Below are positions 44,557 through 52,990 of a stretch of DNA of 64,000 nucleotides, one piece after another. The DNA is from Pseudoflavonifractor sp. An184. Lineage in GTDB: Bacteria > Bacillota > Clostridia > Oscillospirales > Oscillospiraceae. Numbering within the stretch: the stretch's first letter is position 1; every line of letters begins with the position of its first letter. The translations under genes were made by a program, and so were the position numbers. The notes under the pieces were generated by a model. It was not told the DNA's origin. It was given only the letters and a program-made list of their open reading frames with translations, and did no database searches. Location: the NCBI RefSeq assembly GCF_002160305.1, contig NZ_NFKI01000011.1, forward strand, positions 1-64,000, in the 5' to 3' direction.

Positions 44557-46050
44557 TTATTTCTGTGGACGGAGCATCTCCAGCACCGCGTCCACCATGT
44601 GGTCCTTCTCCACGGCCTCATGGAAGCGGGGCTTCTTGTCCCGCAGGGCGGCCAGCGGAGCCGGAACCGGCTCTCCCGTCACCTGGCTGAGCTGGTCCAG
44701 GATATCCAGACCCTGGGCCTGCTCTTTGACCCCCAGAGCGGAGAGCACATTGTCACAGAATTTGAAGGGACTGGCGGTGGAGGCGACCACGGTGGGCGTC
44801 TCGTCCCCCGTCTCCTGGCGGTACTGCCCCAGGGCGGAGAAGCCCACGGCGGTATGGGGGTCGATCAAATAGTCGAACTGCCGGTAAATCGCGCCGATAA
44901 TCTTCTTGGTTTCAGTATCGTCGCAGCAGTAGCCCATAAACAGCTTCTGAATCTTGTCCCGCACCCGCTCGCTGACCTCATAGCGGCCGGTTTCCTTCAA
45001 CTGACCCATGTACTTCCGGACCTCGCTGTCCTCCTGGGTAACGGCCAGCAGCAGCCGCTCCAGATTGCTGGAGATGAGGATGTCCATGGAGGGGGACATG
45101 GTGTTGTAGAAGGTGCGGTTGCGGTCATACACGCCGGTGCGCAGGAAGTCGGTGAGCACGTTGTTGGCGTTGGAGGCGCAGATCAGCCGGTGGATGGGCA
45201 CCCCCATGTCCCGGGCGTAATAGGCCGCCAGGATGTTGCCGAAATTGCCGGTGGGCACACACACATTGATGGGGTCCCCCAGCTGGATATGTCCATCCCG
45301 GAGCAGGTCGCAGTAGGCGGAGATGTAGTAGACCACCTGAGGCAGCACCCGGCCCCAGTTGATGGAGTTGGCGGAGGACAGGAAGTAGCCCCGCTGGGCC
45401 AGCTCCTCCCGCAGCTTCTCGTCGGAGAAAAGCTGCTTCACCCCCGTCTGGGCGTCGTCGAAGTTGCCGTACACCGAGCAGACCCCCACGTTGTCTCCCT
45501 CCTGGGTGACCATCTGGAGCTCCTGGATGGCGGAGACCCCGTCCTTGGGGTAGAACACCAGAATTTTGGTGTGGTCCACGTCCCGGAAGCCCTCCAGGGC
45601 CCCCTTGCCCGTGTCGCCGGAGGTGGCCACCAGAATGCACACCGTCTTCTCCTCCTCCAGCTTCCGCAGGGAGGCGGTGAGCAGGTGGGGCAGCATCTGC
45701 AGGGCCATGTCCTTAAAGGCGCAGGTGGGGCCGTGCCACAGCTCCAGACAGAAGGTGTTGGAGTCCAAGGCGCGCACCGGGGCCACCGCCGGGGTGTCGA
45801 ACTTCTCCGGCCCGTAGGCGGCGTTGGCGAAGTCGGTGAGCTCCTTGACGGAGAACCCGTCCAGGAACAGCTTCATCACGTACACCGCCCGCTGCTGATA
45901 GGACATGTCCTTCAGCTCCTCCAGGGAGCGGCGGGGCAGCTTGGGCAGATAGACCGGCGTGAGCAGCCCTCCGTCGTCCGCCAGCCCCTTGGAGATGGCC
46001 TGAGCGGCGGAAAACTGCTGTTCCCGGTCTCTTGTGCTGATGTATTGCAT
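44557..46050 (-). CDS. thrC: Threonine synthase
   Basis: A PLP enzyme converting O-phosphohomoserine to threonine, the last step of the pathway. The 497 residues match the long (yeast/E. coli-type) form: MQYISTRDREQQFSAAQAIS, the PLP lysine in LWHGPTCAFKDMALQML, ATSGDTGKGALEGF, and VPTGNFGNILAAYYARDMG. GGAAGGAATCGAG precedes the ATG at 46050; 13 codons of the longer frame are rejected. No other threonine gene is in the window. Confidence 0.96.
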   Translation of the reverse strand: MQYISTRDREQQFSAAQAISKGLADDGGLLTPVYLPKLPRRSLEELKDMSYQQRAVYVMKLFLDGFSVKELTDFANAAYGPEKFDTPAVAPVRALDSNTFCLELWHGPTCAFKDMALQMLPHLLTASLRKLEEEKTVCILVATSGDTGKGALEGFRDVDHTKILVFYPKDGVSAIQELQMVTQEGDNVGVCSVYGNFDDAQTGVKQLFSDEKLREELAQRGYFLSSANSINWGRVLPQVVYYISAYCDLLRDGHIQLGDPINVCVPTGNFGNILAAYYARDMGVPIHRLICASNANNVLTDFLRTGVYDRNRTFYNTMSPSMDILISSNLERLLLAVTQEDSEVRKYMGQLKETGRYEVSERVRDKIQKLFMGYCCDDTETKKIIGAIYRQFDYLIDPHTAVGFSALGQYRQETGDETPTVVASTASPFKFCDNVLSALGVKEQAQGLDILDQLSQVTGEPVPAPLAALRDKKPRFHEAVEKDHMVDAVLEMLRPQK

Positions 46051-46190
46051 CTCGATTCCTTCCATTCTTGTTTTAGGATACGTAATCAATGCGGATCATA
46101 TCAAGATCCCCTAGTGTTGTATTATGCCATTTTTTCCGGAACAGGTCAACCCCAGGCTTCACAATTCGCCTCCCCGGCGGCGGTTTTTTC

Positions 46191-46559
46191 TCAAAATGCC
46201 CCCTCAATATGTCGTATTTTGGGATTTTTGGTCCCCAACCCGTTGGGGGCCAGCACCTCGATCACATCAAACCGGGGCTGGAGTACGGCGGGGCGCTCCT
46301 GGAGGTAGAGCTCCGCAGTGATCCGCAGCTTCTCCCGTTTTCGCCGGTCCACCTGCTCCGCCCCCGTGCCGAAGCGCTGGGTCCGGCGCAGCTTCACCTC
46401 CACAAAGCAGAGATACCCCTCCCCCTCCGCCACCAGGTCCAGCTCCCCGAAGCGGCATTTCCAGTTCCGGTCCAGGACCCGATAGCCCTTTCCCACCAAA
46501 AACTTTGCCGCCAGGTCCTCTCCCCAGCGCCCCAGGCGGCGGCTCTCCTCCCCGCTCAT
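46191..46559 (-). CDS. YraN-family (UPF0102) nuclease-like protein
   Basis: A 122-residue protein with the restriction-endonuclease-like core of the YraN family: LGRWGEDLAAKFLVGKGYRV, the acidic residues in FGELDLVAEGEGYLCFVEVK (the G-E-L-D and E-V-K pattern), and RRTQRFGTGAEQVDRRKREK. It probably acts on DNA, but its role is not established. Its ATG overlaps the rnhB stop (ATGA), a conserved pairing in many bacteria. Confidence 0.9.
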   Translation of the reverse strand: MSGEESRRLGRWGEDLAAKFLVGKGYRVLDRNWKCRFGELDLVAEGEGYLCFVEVKLRRTQRFGTGAEQVDRRKREKLRITAELYLQERPAVLQPRFDVIEVLAPNGLGTKNPKIRHIEGAF

Positions 46560-47164
46560 AGGTTCTTCAGGAAGGACCGGCGGTGGATGGGGCTGGGGCC
46601 GTAGGTCCGGAGCAGCTCATAGTGGAGCTTGGTCCCATAGCCCTTGTGCTTCTGGAACTGATACTCCGGGTATTCCTCCGCCGCCTTTACCATCCAATGG
46701 TCCCGGCTCACCTTGGCCAGGATGGAGGCCGCCGCGATGGAGGCCGACAGGCTGTCTCCCTTTACAAGGCAGCGGTGGGGGGTGAGGATGGCGGCGCTCC
46801 GCCCGTGGTCCCGGTTGCCGTCGATGAGGGCGAAGTCCGCCCCGGGCTCCAACTGGTCTATGGCCAGCTGCATGGCCTTCATGCGGGCGCTTAAAATGTC
46901 GGTCTCGTCGATCTCCCGGGCGTCCACCCAGGCCACCGCCCAGGCGGCGGCCTTCTCCTGGATGACGGGGAACAGGGCCTCCCGCTTTTTCTCCGTGAGC
47001 TTCTTGGAGTCGTTGAGGCCGTCGATCTCCACCCCAAGGGGCAGAATCACCGCCGCGGCGTACACCGGACCGGCCAGAGGTCCGGCTCCCGCCTCGTCGC
47101 AGCCGCAGATGGATGTATGGCCGGCGGCCAGGGCTTCTTTTTCATATTGCCATAGGTCGTTCAT
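46556..47164 (-). CDS. rnhB: Ribonuclease HII with altered GRG motif
   Basis: Removes ribonucleotides embedded in DNA. The 202 residues include the catalytic acids in CGCDEAGAGPLAGPVYAAAV, LNDSKKLTEKKREALF, ALIDGNRDHG and AAASILAKVSRDHWM. The usual D-E-x-G-R-G-P-L-A-G signature reads D-E-A-G-A-G-P, with Ala where the GRG motif normally has Arg. The ATG is followed by a normal N-terminus. A family B repeat ends about 65 bases upstream. Confidence 0.93.
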   Translation of the reverse strand: MNDLWQYEKEALAAGHTSICGCDEAGAGPLAGPVYAAAVILPLGVEIDGLNDSKKLTEKKREALFPVIQEKAAAWAVAWVDAREIDETDILSARMKAMQLAIDQLEPGADFALIDGNRDHGRSAAILTPHRCLVKGDSLSASIAAASILAKVSRDHWMVKAAEEYPEYQFQKHKGYGTKLHYELLRTYGPSPIHRRSFLKNL

Positions 47165-47228
47165 GGAGGTTTCCTTCTTTCGGAAGAGGTTTTATCGCCT
47201 GTATAGGAGAGCTTTCTGCGCAGAGGAT

Positions 47229-47507
47229 TTCGCCGCCTGCGGGCGGCGACCTTCTTTTTCCGTGGCGAAAAAGAAGGCAAAACGCCCCCGGGGACGGCTC
47301 AAGATGAGCGCTCCGCGCTCATATTCGCCTTTCCCCGGACCCCTTTTTACGGGGGCGCTCTCCTGGCTTGTACTGCTATGGTTCCGGCGCGCAAAATTAG
47401 GAGTGCTTGCCTGCGTTTTCTTCCGGCCCCACTGGGGCCTGGGTGGTCCAAATTTGCTGCTGGTGCGGTTTTCGGACTGCGCCTGAGTATGCTGAGCCAA
47501 CGCTCCC
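47229..47507 (-). repeat. Composite structured repeat family B, copy 6
   Basis: Read on the minus strand: H1 GGCCC-CAGT-GGGGCC, then the core TTTTGCGCGCCGGAA (preceded by CTA instead of CAGA), H2 CCCC-GTAAAAA-GGGG, H3 ATGAGCGC-GGA-GCGCTCAT, H4 CCTTCTTTTTC-GCCAC-GGAAAAAGAAGG, H5 CGCCGCC-CGCA-GGCGGCG. It points towards rnhB. With copy 7 and family E copy 47541-47592 it fills the 839-base gene-free stretch 47165-48003. Confidence 0.82.
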
Positions 47508-47540
47508 GATCTCAAACCTTCCCCCAGGGGGGAAGGACGA

Positions 47541-47592
47541 TTCCCCCTATCAGGGGGAAATGTCCCGAAGGGACAAAATGGGTAGGGGGGCA
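47541..47592 (+). repeat. Structured repeat family E, copy 2
   Basis: TTCCCCCTATCAGGGGGAA then GTCCC-GAAG-GGGAC and ATGGGTAGGGGGGCA. The copy at 13293-13340 has the same order with GGCCC-GAAG-GGGCC-type arms, so the second hairpin changes sequence while remaining paired. A CCTTCCCCC...GGGGGGAAGG hairpin of family D type lies just before it. Confidence 0.6.
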
Positions 47593-47701
47593 CGGCGAAG
47601 CCGTGACGGATGAGGATGCTCTCTTGGACCGCAATCCATATTCCAACGGGCGGGCGGGTGAGGACCCCGCCCCTACGGCGAAAGCCGCGCCGTGGACGTT
47701 G

Positions 47702-47990
47702 GTTCGGCAGAGTCAGGCGCGGTTGTGGAGCCGCAGCAGCGACAATTTTTGCAAGCCCAGGGCTCAGTGGCCCGGATGGAACCGCAGAAGGCCGCTCAGA
47801 TTTTGCGCGCCGGAAATTTTGCTCAACCTCCCAGGTACGCGTCCCCCGTAACGGGGGTTCTAGGGGACGGGCGGCATGGAGGCAGGAACGGCGCAGCCGT
47901 TTCTGCCGATTGCGCCCGCCCCCTGGCGGCTCTTTGGTGGCTTTCTGGCCGTCCAGAAAGTCATTCGCCGCCGGGGCGGCGAAACTCCCC
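47702..47990 (+). repeat. Composite structured repeat family B, copy 7
   Basis: Lead-in GGCAGAGTCAGGCGCGG, H1 GGGCT-CAGT-GGCCC, CTCAGATTTTGCGCGCCGG, H2 CCCCC-GTAA-CGGGGG. H3 is GGCAGGAACGG-CGCAG-CCGTTTCTGCC, H4 GGCTTTCTGG-CCGT-CCAGAAAGTC (one wobble pair), H5 CGCCGCC-GG-GGCGGCG. It faces away from copy 6, the two having their lead-in ends towards each other, and ends 14 bases before the rbgA stop. Confidence 0.8.
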
Positions 47991-48003
47991 CCCCCCGTAA
48001 AAA

Positions 48004-48879
48004 TCAAGCTTCCCCCGGCAGCTCCAGGGTAAACTTCCCCAGTTTTCCCCCTCGGAACTCATCCAGCAGGACCCTCGCCATCCGCTCGGTGTCAAACTCT
48101 CCCCCGGAGATGCGCATGCCACGCTTTCCGGCGGCCAACTCCAGAAGGCGGTACCCGTAGGCCACCGTCTCCTCCCCGTCCTCCCGGGCGGGGATCTCCG
48201 TCAGCTTATAGGCCTGGAGGGCGGCCGGGTAGTGCTCCCCCAGAAAGGCCATCAGGTGGCAGCCCAGGGTCTCCACGTCCATGATCTCGTCCTTCACCGC
48301 CCCGGTAAATGCCAGGTGGAGGCCGGTCTGCACGTCCTCAAACTTGGGCCACAGAATACCCGGGGTGTCCAGCAGCTCCAGCCCCCGGTCCACGGTGACC
48401 CACTGCTTGCCCCGGGTGACGCCGGGGCGGTCGCTGGCCTTGGCGGACTTGCGCTTGGCCACCTTATTGATAAAGGTGGACTTGCCCACGTTGGGCACCC
48501 CCACCACCATGGCCCGCACCGGGCGGCCGACTAACCCCTTCTCCTGCCAGCGGGCGATCTGGTCCTTCAGCACGCCCCGGACCACGTTGGGGAACTGCCC
48601 CACGCCGGTGCCAGTCTTGGCGTCGGTCTCCAGCACGGAGAACCCCCTCTGGCGAAACCATGCCCCCCAGGCCTTGTTTCCCGCCGGGTCGGCCTGGTCC
48701 GCCCGGTTGAGCACCACCAGCCGGGGCTTTCCCGCCGTGATGGAGTCGATGTCCGGGTTGCGGCTGGACACCGGGATGCGGGCGTCGATGATCTCCACCA
48801 CGATGTCCACGTGCTTCAGGTCGGCCTCGATCTGCCGCCGGGTCTTGGTCATATGCCCCGGATACCATTGAATATTCAT
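48004..48879 (-). CDS. rbgA: Ribosome biogenesis GTPase RbgA (YlqF)
   Basis: A GTPase for late 50S assembly. The 291 residues have the circularly permuted order of the family: G4 VVLNRADQAD comes before G1 VVGVPNVGKSTFIN, and G3 LLDTPGILWPKFED follows. The N-terminal IQWYPGHMTKTRRQIEADL is characteristic. The ATG at 48879 lies 5-10 bases after a GGAAAGGAG site; 35 codons of the longer frame are rejected. It is followed by a family B repeat. Confidence 0.95.
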   Translation of the reverse strand: MNIQWYPGHMTKTRRQIEADLKHVDIVVEIIDARIPVSSRNPDIDSITAGKPRLVVLNRADQADPAGNKAWGAWFRQRGFSVLETDAKTGTGVGQFPNVVRGVLKDQIARWQEKGLVGRPVRAMVVGVPNVGKSTFINKVAKRKSAKASDRPGVTRGKQWVTVDRGLELLDTPGILWPKFEDVQTGLHLAFTGAVKDEIMDVETLGCHLMAFLGEHYPAALQAYKLTEIPAREDGEETVAYGYRLLELAAGKRGMRISGGEFDTERMARVLLDEFRGGKLGKFTLELPGEA

Positions 48880-48911
48880 TGCAGCGCTCCTTTCCGGACC
48901 GTGTCTCTCCC

Positions 48912-49277
48912 CTACACCTGGCTCAGACGCTCCTCCGCCTCCTGCCGGGTGGGAACGAAAAAGACCGCGGTCCCCCGATTGCACTCATAGATAAAATCCC
49001 GCAGGGATTTGCTGACTTCGGTGTATGCTGAGAAATCCCCGAAGATGGCCGCCCGAAACCCATAGTTGGTCCACTTCTGCAAAATCTCCCCGGCCAGCCC
49101 GGTGCTCAGCCAAAAGAACTCCGGCGGAAAACACTCCTTGGAGATGACCAGCCGGGCGCTGTCCGTCTCATACCGGGCGGAGACCGCCAGCTCCAGCGCC
49201 GCGTCCCCGTCCGGGATGGTCCGGTCCGCCGGAATCAAGGCCAGCACCCGGCCATTTTTTGTGACTGTCTCAAACAT
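48912..49277 (-). CDS. DUF4180-family protein
   Basis: A 121-residue soluble protein. The pattern PDGDAALELAVSARYETDSA, ARLVISKECFPPEFFWLSTG, LAGEILQKWTNYGFRAAIFGD and SLRDFIYECNRG matches the DUF4180 family, whose function is unknown. GGAAGGGAGGAGAGC precedes the ATG at 49277; 23 codons of the longer frame are rejected. It lies between rplS and rbgA in the same direction. Confidence 0.82.
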   Translation of the reverse strand: MFETVTKNGRVLALIPADRTIPDGDAALELAVSARYETDSARLVISKECFPPEFFWLSTGLAGEILQKWTNYGFRAAIFGDFSAYTEVSKSLRDFIYECNRGTAVFFVPTRQEAEERLSQV

Positions 49278-49328
49278 GCGCTCTCCTCCCTTCCGCCGGC
49301 TTGGGCAGCCAGTCTGTTTTAATACGAA

Positions 49329-49362
49329 AAAAGGAGCGGTCTGCAACCGCTCCTTTTTTGCT
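49329..49362 (-). terminator. Terminator of rplS
   Basis: On the minus strand, AAAAAAGGAGCGGT-TGCAG-ACCGCTCCTTTTTT, a perfect stem with a T-run, six bases past the rplS stop. Confidence 0.93.
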
Positions 49363-49367
49363 CTGGA

Positions 49368-49709
49368 TCAAAGGGCCTCCTTGATCTTGGCCGCCTTGCC
49401 CACGCGTCCGCGCAGGTAGTACAGCTTGGCGCGGCGCACCTTGCCGTGCCGCACCACTTCCACCTTCTCGATGGAGGGAGCGTGGAGGGGGAACACCTTC
49501 TCCACACCGACGCCGTAGGAGATGCGGCGGACGGTGAAGGTCTCCTCAATGCCGCCGTGCTTCTTGGCAATGACGGTGCCCTCGAACACCTGGATACGCT
49601 CGCGGTTGCCTTCCTTAACCTTCAGGTGCACCCGGACGGTGTCGCCCACCTGGACAACCGGGGGCTCCTCTTTGGTGTACTTGTCGGTAAAAGCCTTCAT
49701 CAGATCCAT
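49368..49709 (-). CDS. rplS: 50S ribosomal protein L19
   Basis: A structural protein at the 30S-50S interface. The 113 residues match the family throughout: [52 protein letters not shown] and a basic C-terminus [20 protein letters not shown] precedes the ATG. It has its own terminator. Confidence 0.97.
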   Translation of the reverse strand: MDLMKAFTDKYTKEEPPVVQVGDTVRVHLKVKEGNRERIQVFEGTVIAKKHGGIEETFTVRRISYGVGVEKVFPLHAPSIEKVEVVRHGKVRRAKLYYLRGRVGKAAKIKEAL

Positions 49710-49861
49710 GTCAATTTCCTCCTGTTGTATAGGCGTTCATGCCAGCCATCCTGCCGCGCTCCAAAACCGGCGCGGCGGCCGCAGAGGACCACCCGTTATT
49801 TCAGACTAAAAGATGTTATCACAGATCTCTGGAAATTGCAAGTATTTTTTCCGACCCTGTT

Positions 49862-50554
49862 TCACTGTTTCGAACCTCTCCCGGCAGGCTGCCCGCATGT
49901 GCCCAAGACGCGCTTCAGAAGGGGCTCCGGCACCCGGCGGAAGTCCTCCACCCAGCCGCGGCACAGGCCCCGGAGCTCCTCCTCCCGGCCGGTGTACAGG
50001 GGGTCCCGCACCCCGGCCACGAAAAAGCCCGCCTCCCGGGCGGCGGCGCAGTAGCCCGGGGAGTCCTCAAACAGGATGCAGTCCTCCGGCGACCTCCCCC
50101 AGCGCCCCGCCGCCAGGCGGTACAGCTCCGGCTCCCCCTTCCCGATCCCGGTCTCCTGGGCGTACACCACCCCCTGGAACCAGTCCAAGACGCCGTGGCG
50201 CGCCAGGGCGGCCCGGCACAGCTCCGGGATACAGGAGGTGAGCACCGCCATGGGAACTCCATGCTCCAGGCACTGCTCCAGGAAGGCGCGCACCCCGGGC
50301 TTGAGGGCCAGCTGTCCGGCGTAGGCCTCCCGGGCCATGTCCAGCCAGGCCCCCTGGATCTCCTCCGCCGTCTCAGCCAACCCAAACCGCTCCCGGGTGT
50401 ACCGGGCGGAGTCTGGGGCGCTGTGGTGGGTCACATACCAGGTGTAGTCCTCCGGCACAGGGGAGATCCCATGCCGCCCCAGAAACGCGATGTCAATGTC
50501 CAGCCAGATCCCGTTGGAGTCCAGCAGGGTGCCGTCCAAATCAAAAAAGACCAT
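49862..50554 (-). CDS. HAD-superfamily phosphatase
   Basis: A 230-residue haloacid dehalogenase-fold hydrolase of the beta-phosphoglucomutase/phosphoglycolate phosphatase-like group. Motif I is FFDLDGTLLDSNG (nucleophile Asp), motif II VLTSCIPEL, motif III the Lys in GIGKGEPELY, motif IV FEDSPGYCAAAREAGF. Substrate unknown. The ATG at 50554 overlaps the 3' end of the DNA glycosylase gene by 14 bases, so the two are cotranscribed. Confidence 0.9.
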   Translation of the reverse strand: MVFFDLDGTLLDSNGIWLDIDIAFLGRHGISPVPEDYTWYVTHHSAPDSARYTRERFGLAETAEEIQGAWLDMAREAYAGQLALKPGVRAFLEQCLEHGVPMAVLTSCIPELCRAALARHGVLDWFQGVVYAQETGIGKGEPELYRLAAGRWGRSPEDCILFEDSPGYCAAAREAGFFVAGVRDPLYTGREEELRGLCRGWVEDFRRVPEPLLKRVLGTCGQPAGRGSKQ

Positions 50555-51158
50555 GCTCCCCCTCCTCCGTCCCGGGCGTGAACCAGAACCGCCACGGGAA
50601 GTCGATGGCCTCCTGGGCGTAGTCGATGCCGATGCGCTTGCCTGTTTGGATCTCCTGAGGGACTGGGCCCCGGCACACATACAGGGGCGGCCGGTCCAGG
50701 GGCAGGGCGTTCTCCGCCCTGGTAAGTGCTAGCCCTTTACAGAGTTTTCCCGGTCCGTCCAGGAAATGTTTTTTCTGGTAGGCGGTGAGCTGGGAGGCCT
50801 TGCAGCCAAAGCGGTTTTCTGCTATGCTATCCTTATTGTCAACCGGGACCGCCCCCCGGATGAGCACGCCGCAGGGCTCCCCCTCCGGTTCCGTGATGAA
50901 GTTGAGGCAGTGGTACATGCCGTAGATGAGATAGACGTAGGAGACGCCCGGCTTGGAGAAGAGGGTCTCCGTCCGGGGAGTGCGCTTATACTGATAGGCG
51001 TGGCAGGCCTTGTCCATCCGGCCGATGTAGGCCTCGGTCTCAGTGATCCGGACCGCCAGCTTTTTCCCCTCCCACTCCCGGACCAGATAGCACCCCAGCA
51101 GCTCCCGGGCCACGGTGAGGGTGTCCCGGTCATAAAAATCTCTGGGCAGGATCTCCAT
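50541..51158 (-). CDS. DNA-3-methyladenine glycosylase (AAG/MPG family)
   Basis: Excises alkylated and deaminated purines to start base-excision repair. The 205 residues show the family's ARELLGCYLVREWEGKKLAV, the catalytic Glu in ITETEAYIGRMDKACHAY, SYVYLIYGMYHCLNFITEPE (DNA-intercalating Tyr region) and GVLIRGAVPV, and GPGKLCKGLALTR. It is full length for the bacterial form. It overlaps the HAD phosphatase gene downstream. Confidence 0.93.
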   Translation of the reverse strand: MEILPRDFYDRDTLTVARELLGCYLVREWEGKKLAVRITETEAYIGRMDKACHAYQYKRTPRTETLFSKPGVSYVYLIYGMYHCLNFITEPEGEPCGVLIRGAVPVDNKDSIAENRFGCKASQLTAYQKKHFLDGPGKLCKGLALTRAENALPLDRPPLYVCRGPVPQEIQTGKRIGIDYAQEAIDFPWRFWFTPGTEEGEHGLF

Positions 51159-51246
51159 GCGTCTTCCCCCTGTCTCTGTCTTTGATCCCGCCTATCTTAC
51201 CATGAAATTTCCCGATGCGCAAATAATTTGAGAGGAGCGCTTTTCC

Positions 51247-52146
51247 ATGTCTGAGGCCGTGATGCGCCGCCTGGCCAAGCCCCTGCTGTTTCTGGCCGCC
51301 TTTATCTGGGGCACCTCCTTCTTCATTATGAAAAACACCCTGGACGCGGTGCCCCCCTTCTGGCTTCTGGTCTTTCGGTTCACCACCGGCGCGGTGCTGC
51401 TGGGGCTGTTCTGCTGGAAGAAGTGGCGGACCCACTTCACCCGGGACTACCTGTGGCGGGGCGGGCTCTTCGGGGTATTCCTCTTTATCGCCTACACCAC
51501 CCAGACCTTCGGCCTGACCGGGACCACCCCCTCCAAGAACGCCTTCCTCACCGCCACCTACTGCGTGCTGGTCCCCTTTCTGGCCTGGCGGGTGTTTCAC
51601 CGGCGGCCCGACCGGTATAACCTGCTGGCCGCCTTTCTTTGCATCACCGGGGTGGGGCTGGTCTCCCTGTCCGGGGACCTCACCGTCACCTGGGGAGACG
51701 GCCTGAGCCTGTTCAGCGCCCTGTTTTACGCCCTGCACATTGTGGCGGTGAACCGCCTGTCCGGCGGCAAGGACATCTACTTGCTCACCACTGTTCAATT
51801 TGCCTCCACCGCCCTGCTCTCCCTGGCCGGGGGGCTGCTGTTCCAGCCCTTCCCCGCCGGGATCTTCACCCAGCCAGAGGTGCTCTGGCCCCTGGCCTAT
51901 CTGTGCGTCATGGCCACCACCGTGGCCCTCCTGTGCCAGAATGTGGGGCAGGTGTGGTCGGAGCCCTCCTCCGCCTCGGTGATCCTCTCCCTGGAGTCGG
52001 TGTTCGGGGTGCTGTTCTCGGTGCTGTTCTACGGCGACCCGGTGAGTCCCCGGCTGCTGGTGGGATTTGGCCTGATCTTCATTGCGGTGCTGTGCTCGGA
52101 GACGAAATTTTCCTTTCTGCGGAAGAAGAACTCGGTTTCTGTTTAA
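51247..52146 (+). CDS. EamA/DMT-family transporter
   Basis: A 299-residue membrane protein with ten hydrophobic segments and two EamA repeats. The first repeat starts KPLLFLAAFIWGTSFFIMKN, and the second ends with SLESVFGVLFSVLFYGDPVS. The family exports or imports small metabolites; the substrate cannot be told. It differs from the T-box-controlled transporter at 32143-32988 and has no riboswitch in front. GAGAGGAGCGC precedes the ATG. It is divergent from the glycosylase gene. Confidence 0.9.
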   Translation: MSEAVMRRLAKPLLFLAAFIWGTSFFIMKNTLDAVPPFWLLVFRFTTGAVLLGLFCWKKWRTHFTRDYLWRGGLFGVFLFIAYTTQTFGLTGTTPSKNAFLTATYCVLVPFLAWRVFHRRPDRYNLLAAFLCITGVGLVSLSGDLTVTWGDGLSLFSALFYALHIVAVNRLSGGKDIYLLTTVQFASTALLSLAGGLLFQPFPAGIFTQPEVLWPLAYLCVMATTVALLCQNVGQVWSEPSSASVILSLESVFGVLFSVLFYGDPVSPRLLVGFGLIFIAVLCSETKFSFLRKKNSVSV

Positions 52147-52611
52147 TGGAGGAGTTTCGCCGCTACGGTGGCGAGCTTCTTTCTGGATGCTCAGAAAGAA
52201 GCCAAAGAGGCACCAAGGGGTGAGTGGCATGGAGGCAGGATCGGCCGACACACTGCTCCTCGTCTTTCGCTTCCGCTGTCTTGGTGGTAATCGAGAGCCT
52301 GGCATTCCCCTGTTTGAAAGCGCCTTTGTTGCGGTGGGGCTCAAGTAGTGCAGTGGGCATATATGAGCCTTCTCCTGGGAGAAGGTGCCGAGCGAAGCGA
52401 GGCGGATGAGGGGAAGACTGCCGTTTATGTCGGGCCCCTCACACTACCGGAAGCGTTCCCCTCATCCGCCCCAGTGTGCGCACTGGGGCACCTTCCCCCC
52501 GGGGGGAAGGCTTGCGGGCGGCCACATGGGGCCGCCCCTACGGATACCATCCCGATTCGGCGGCGGGGGTAAACCCCCGCCCTACAAAGTTTTCACGACT
52601 GAAGCGTTTGC
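52147..52611. repeat. Repeat cluster with two family D copies
   Basis: No gene. At 52150-52210 there is an inverted H4/H5-type fragment of family B (GAAGCTTCTTTC-like arms and GCCGC...GCGGC). Family D lies inverted at 52367-52413 and direct at 52457-52510 (CCCCTCATCCGCC, CCCCAGTGTGCGCACTGGGG, CACCTTCCCCCC), 43 bases apart. A GGCCGCCCCTACGG motif at about 52526 recurs next to other repeats in the window. Confidence 0.65.
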
Positions 52612-52883
52612 TCTTCCAAGTCAGGCGCAGCCGTGGAATTGCAATCGCCGCAATTTTCCATCCGGCCAGGGCCCAGTGGCCCGGCGGGAATTCAGACCAG
52701 CCACTCAGATTTTGCGCGCCGGGAATTTTGCAAAATCCAGCAGGTACGCGTCTCCCGTAATGGGGTCCGGGGAAAGGCGAATATGAGCGCGTCAGCGCTC
52801 ATCTGAGCCGTCCCTGGGGGCGTTTTGCCTTCTTTTTCGCCATGGAAAAAGAAGGTCACCGCCCGCAGGCGGCGAAACTCCCC
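52612..52883 (+). repeat. Composite structured repeat family B, copy 8
   Basis: Lead-in AAGTCAGGCGCAGCCGTGGA, H1 GGGCC-CAGT-GGCCC, CTCAGATTTTGCGCGCCGG, H2 CTCCC-GTAAT-GGGG, H3 ATGAGCGC-GTCA-GCGCTCAT, H4 CCTTCTTTTTC-GCCATG-GAAAAAGAAGG, H5 CCGCC-CGCA-GGCGG. It ends about 35 bases before the promoter of the MntR-like gene and points towards it. Confidence 0.85.
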
Positions 52884-52918
52884 CACACGTAAAGCAAACA
52901 CACTCCCCCAGGTTTGCG

Positions 52919-52947
52919 TTGAAAAAAACCGTGAAACATGGTATACT
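52919..52947 (+). promoter_or_regulatory. Promoter of the MntR/DtxR-like gene
   Basis: TTGAAA at 52919-52924 and TATACT at 52942-52947 with a 17-base spacer, 44 bases before the chosen start. Confidence 0.75.
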
Positions 52948-52990
52948 ACAAAAACCAATCCAAATTCGAGATACAAAGGAGCGTATGAGC

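Noticed and set aside
44470-46308. 612-residue open frame antisense to thrC
   Set aside because: Antisense shadow of thrC with no domain and no start signal.
47192-48007. 271-residue open frame across the rnhB-rbgA gap
   Set aside because: It reads through two family B repeats and shares its peptide pieces with translations of the other repeat copies, so it is repeat DNA, not a gene.
52147-52985. Insertion sequence or integron between the EamA and MntR-like genes
   Set aside because: No transposase or integrase frame is present. The stretch is fully accounted for by family B and D repeats and a promoter.
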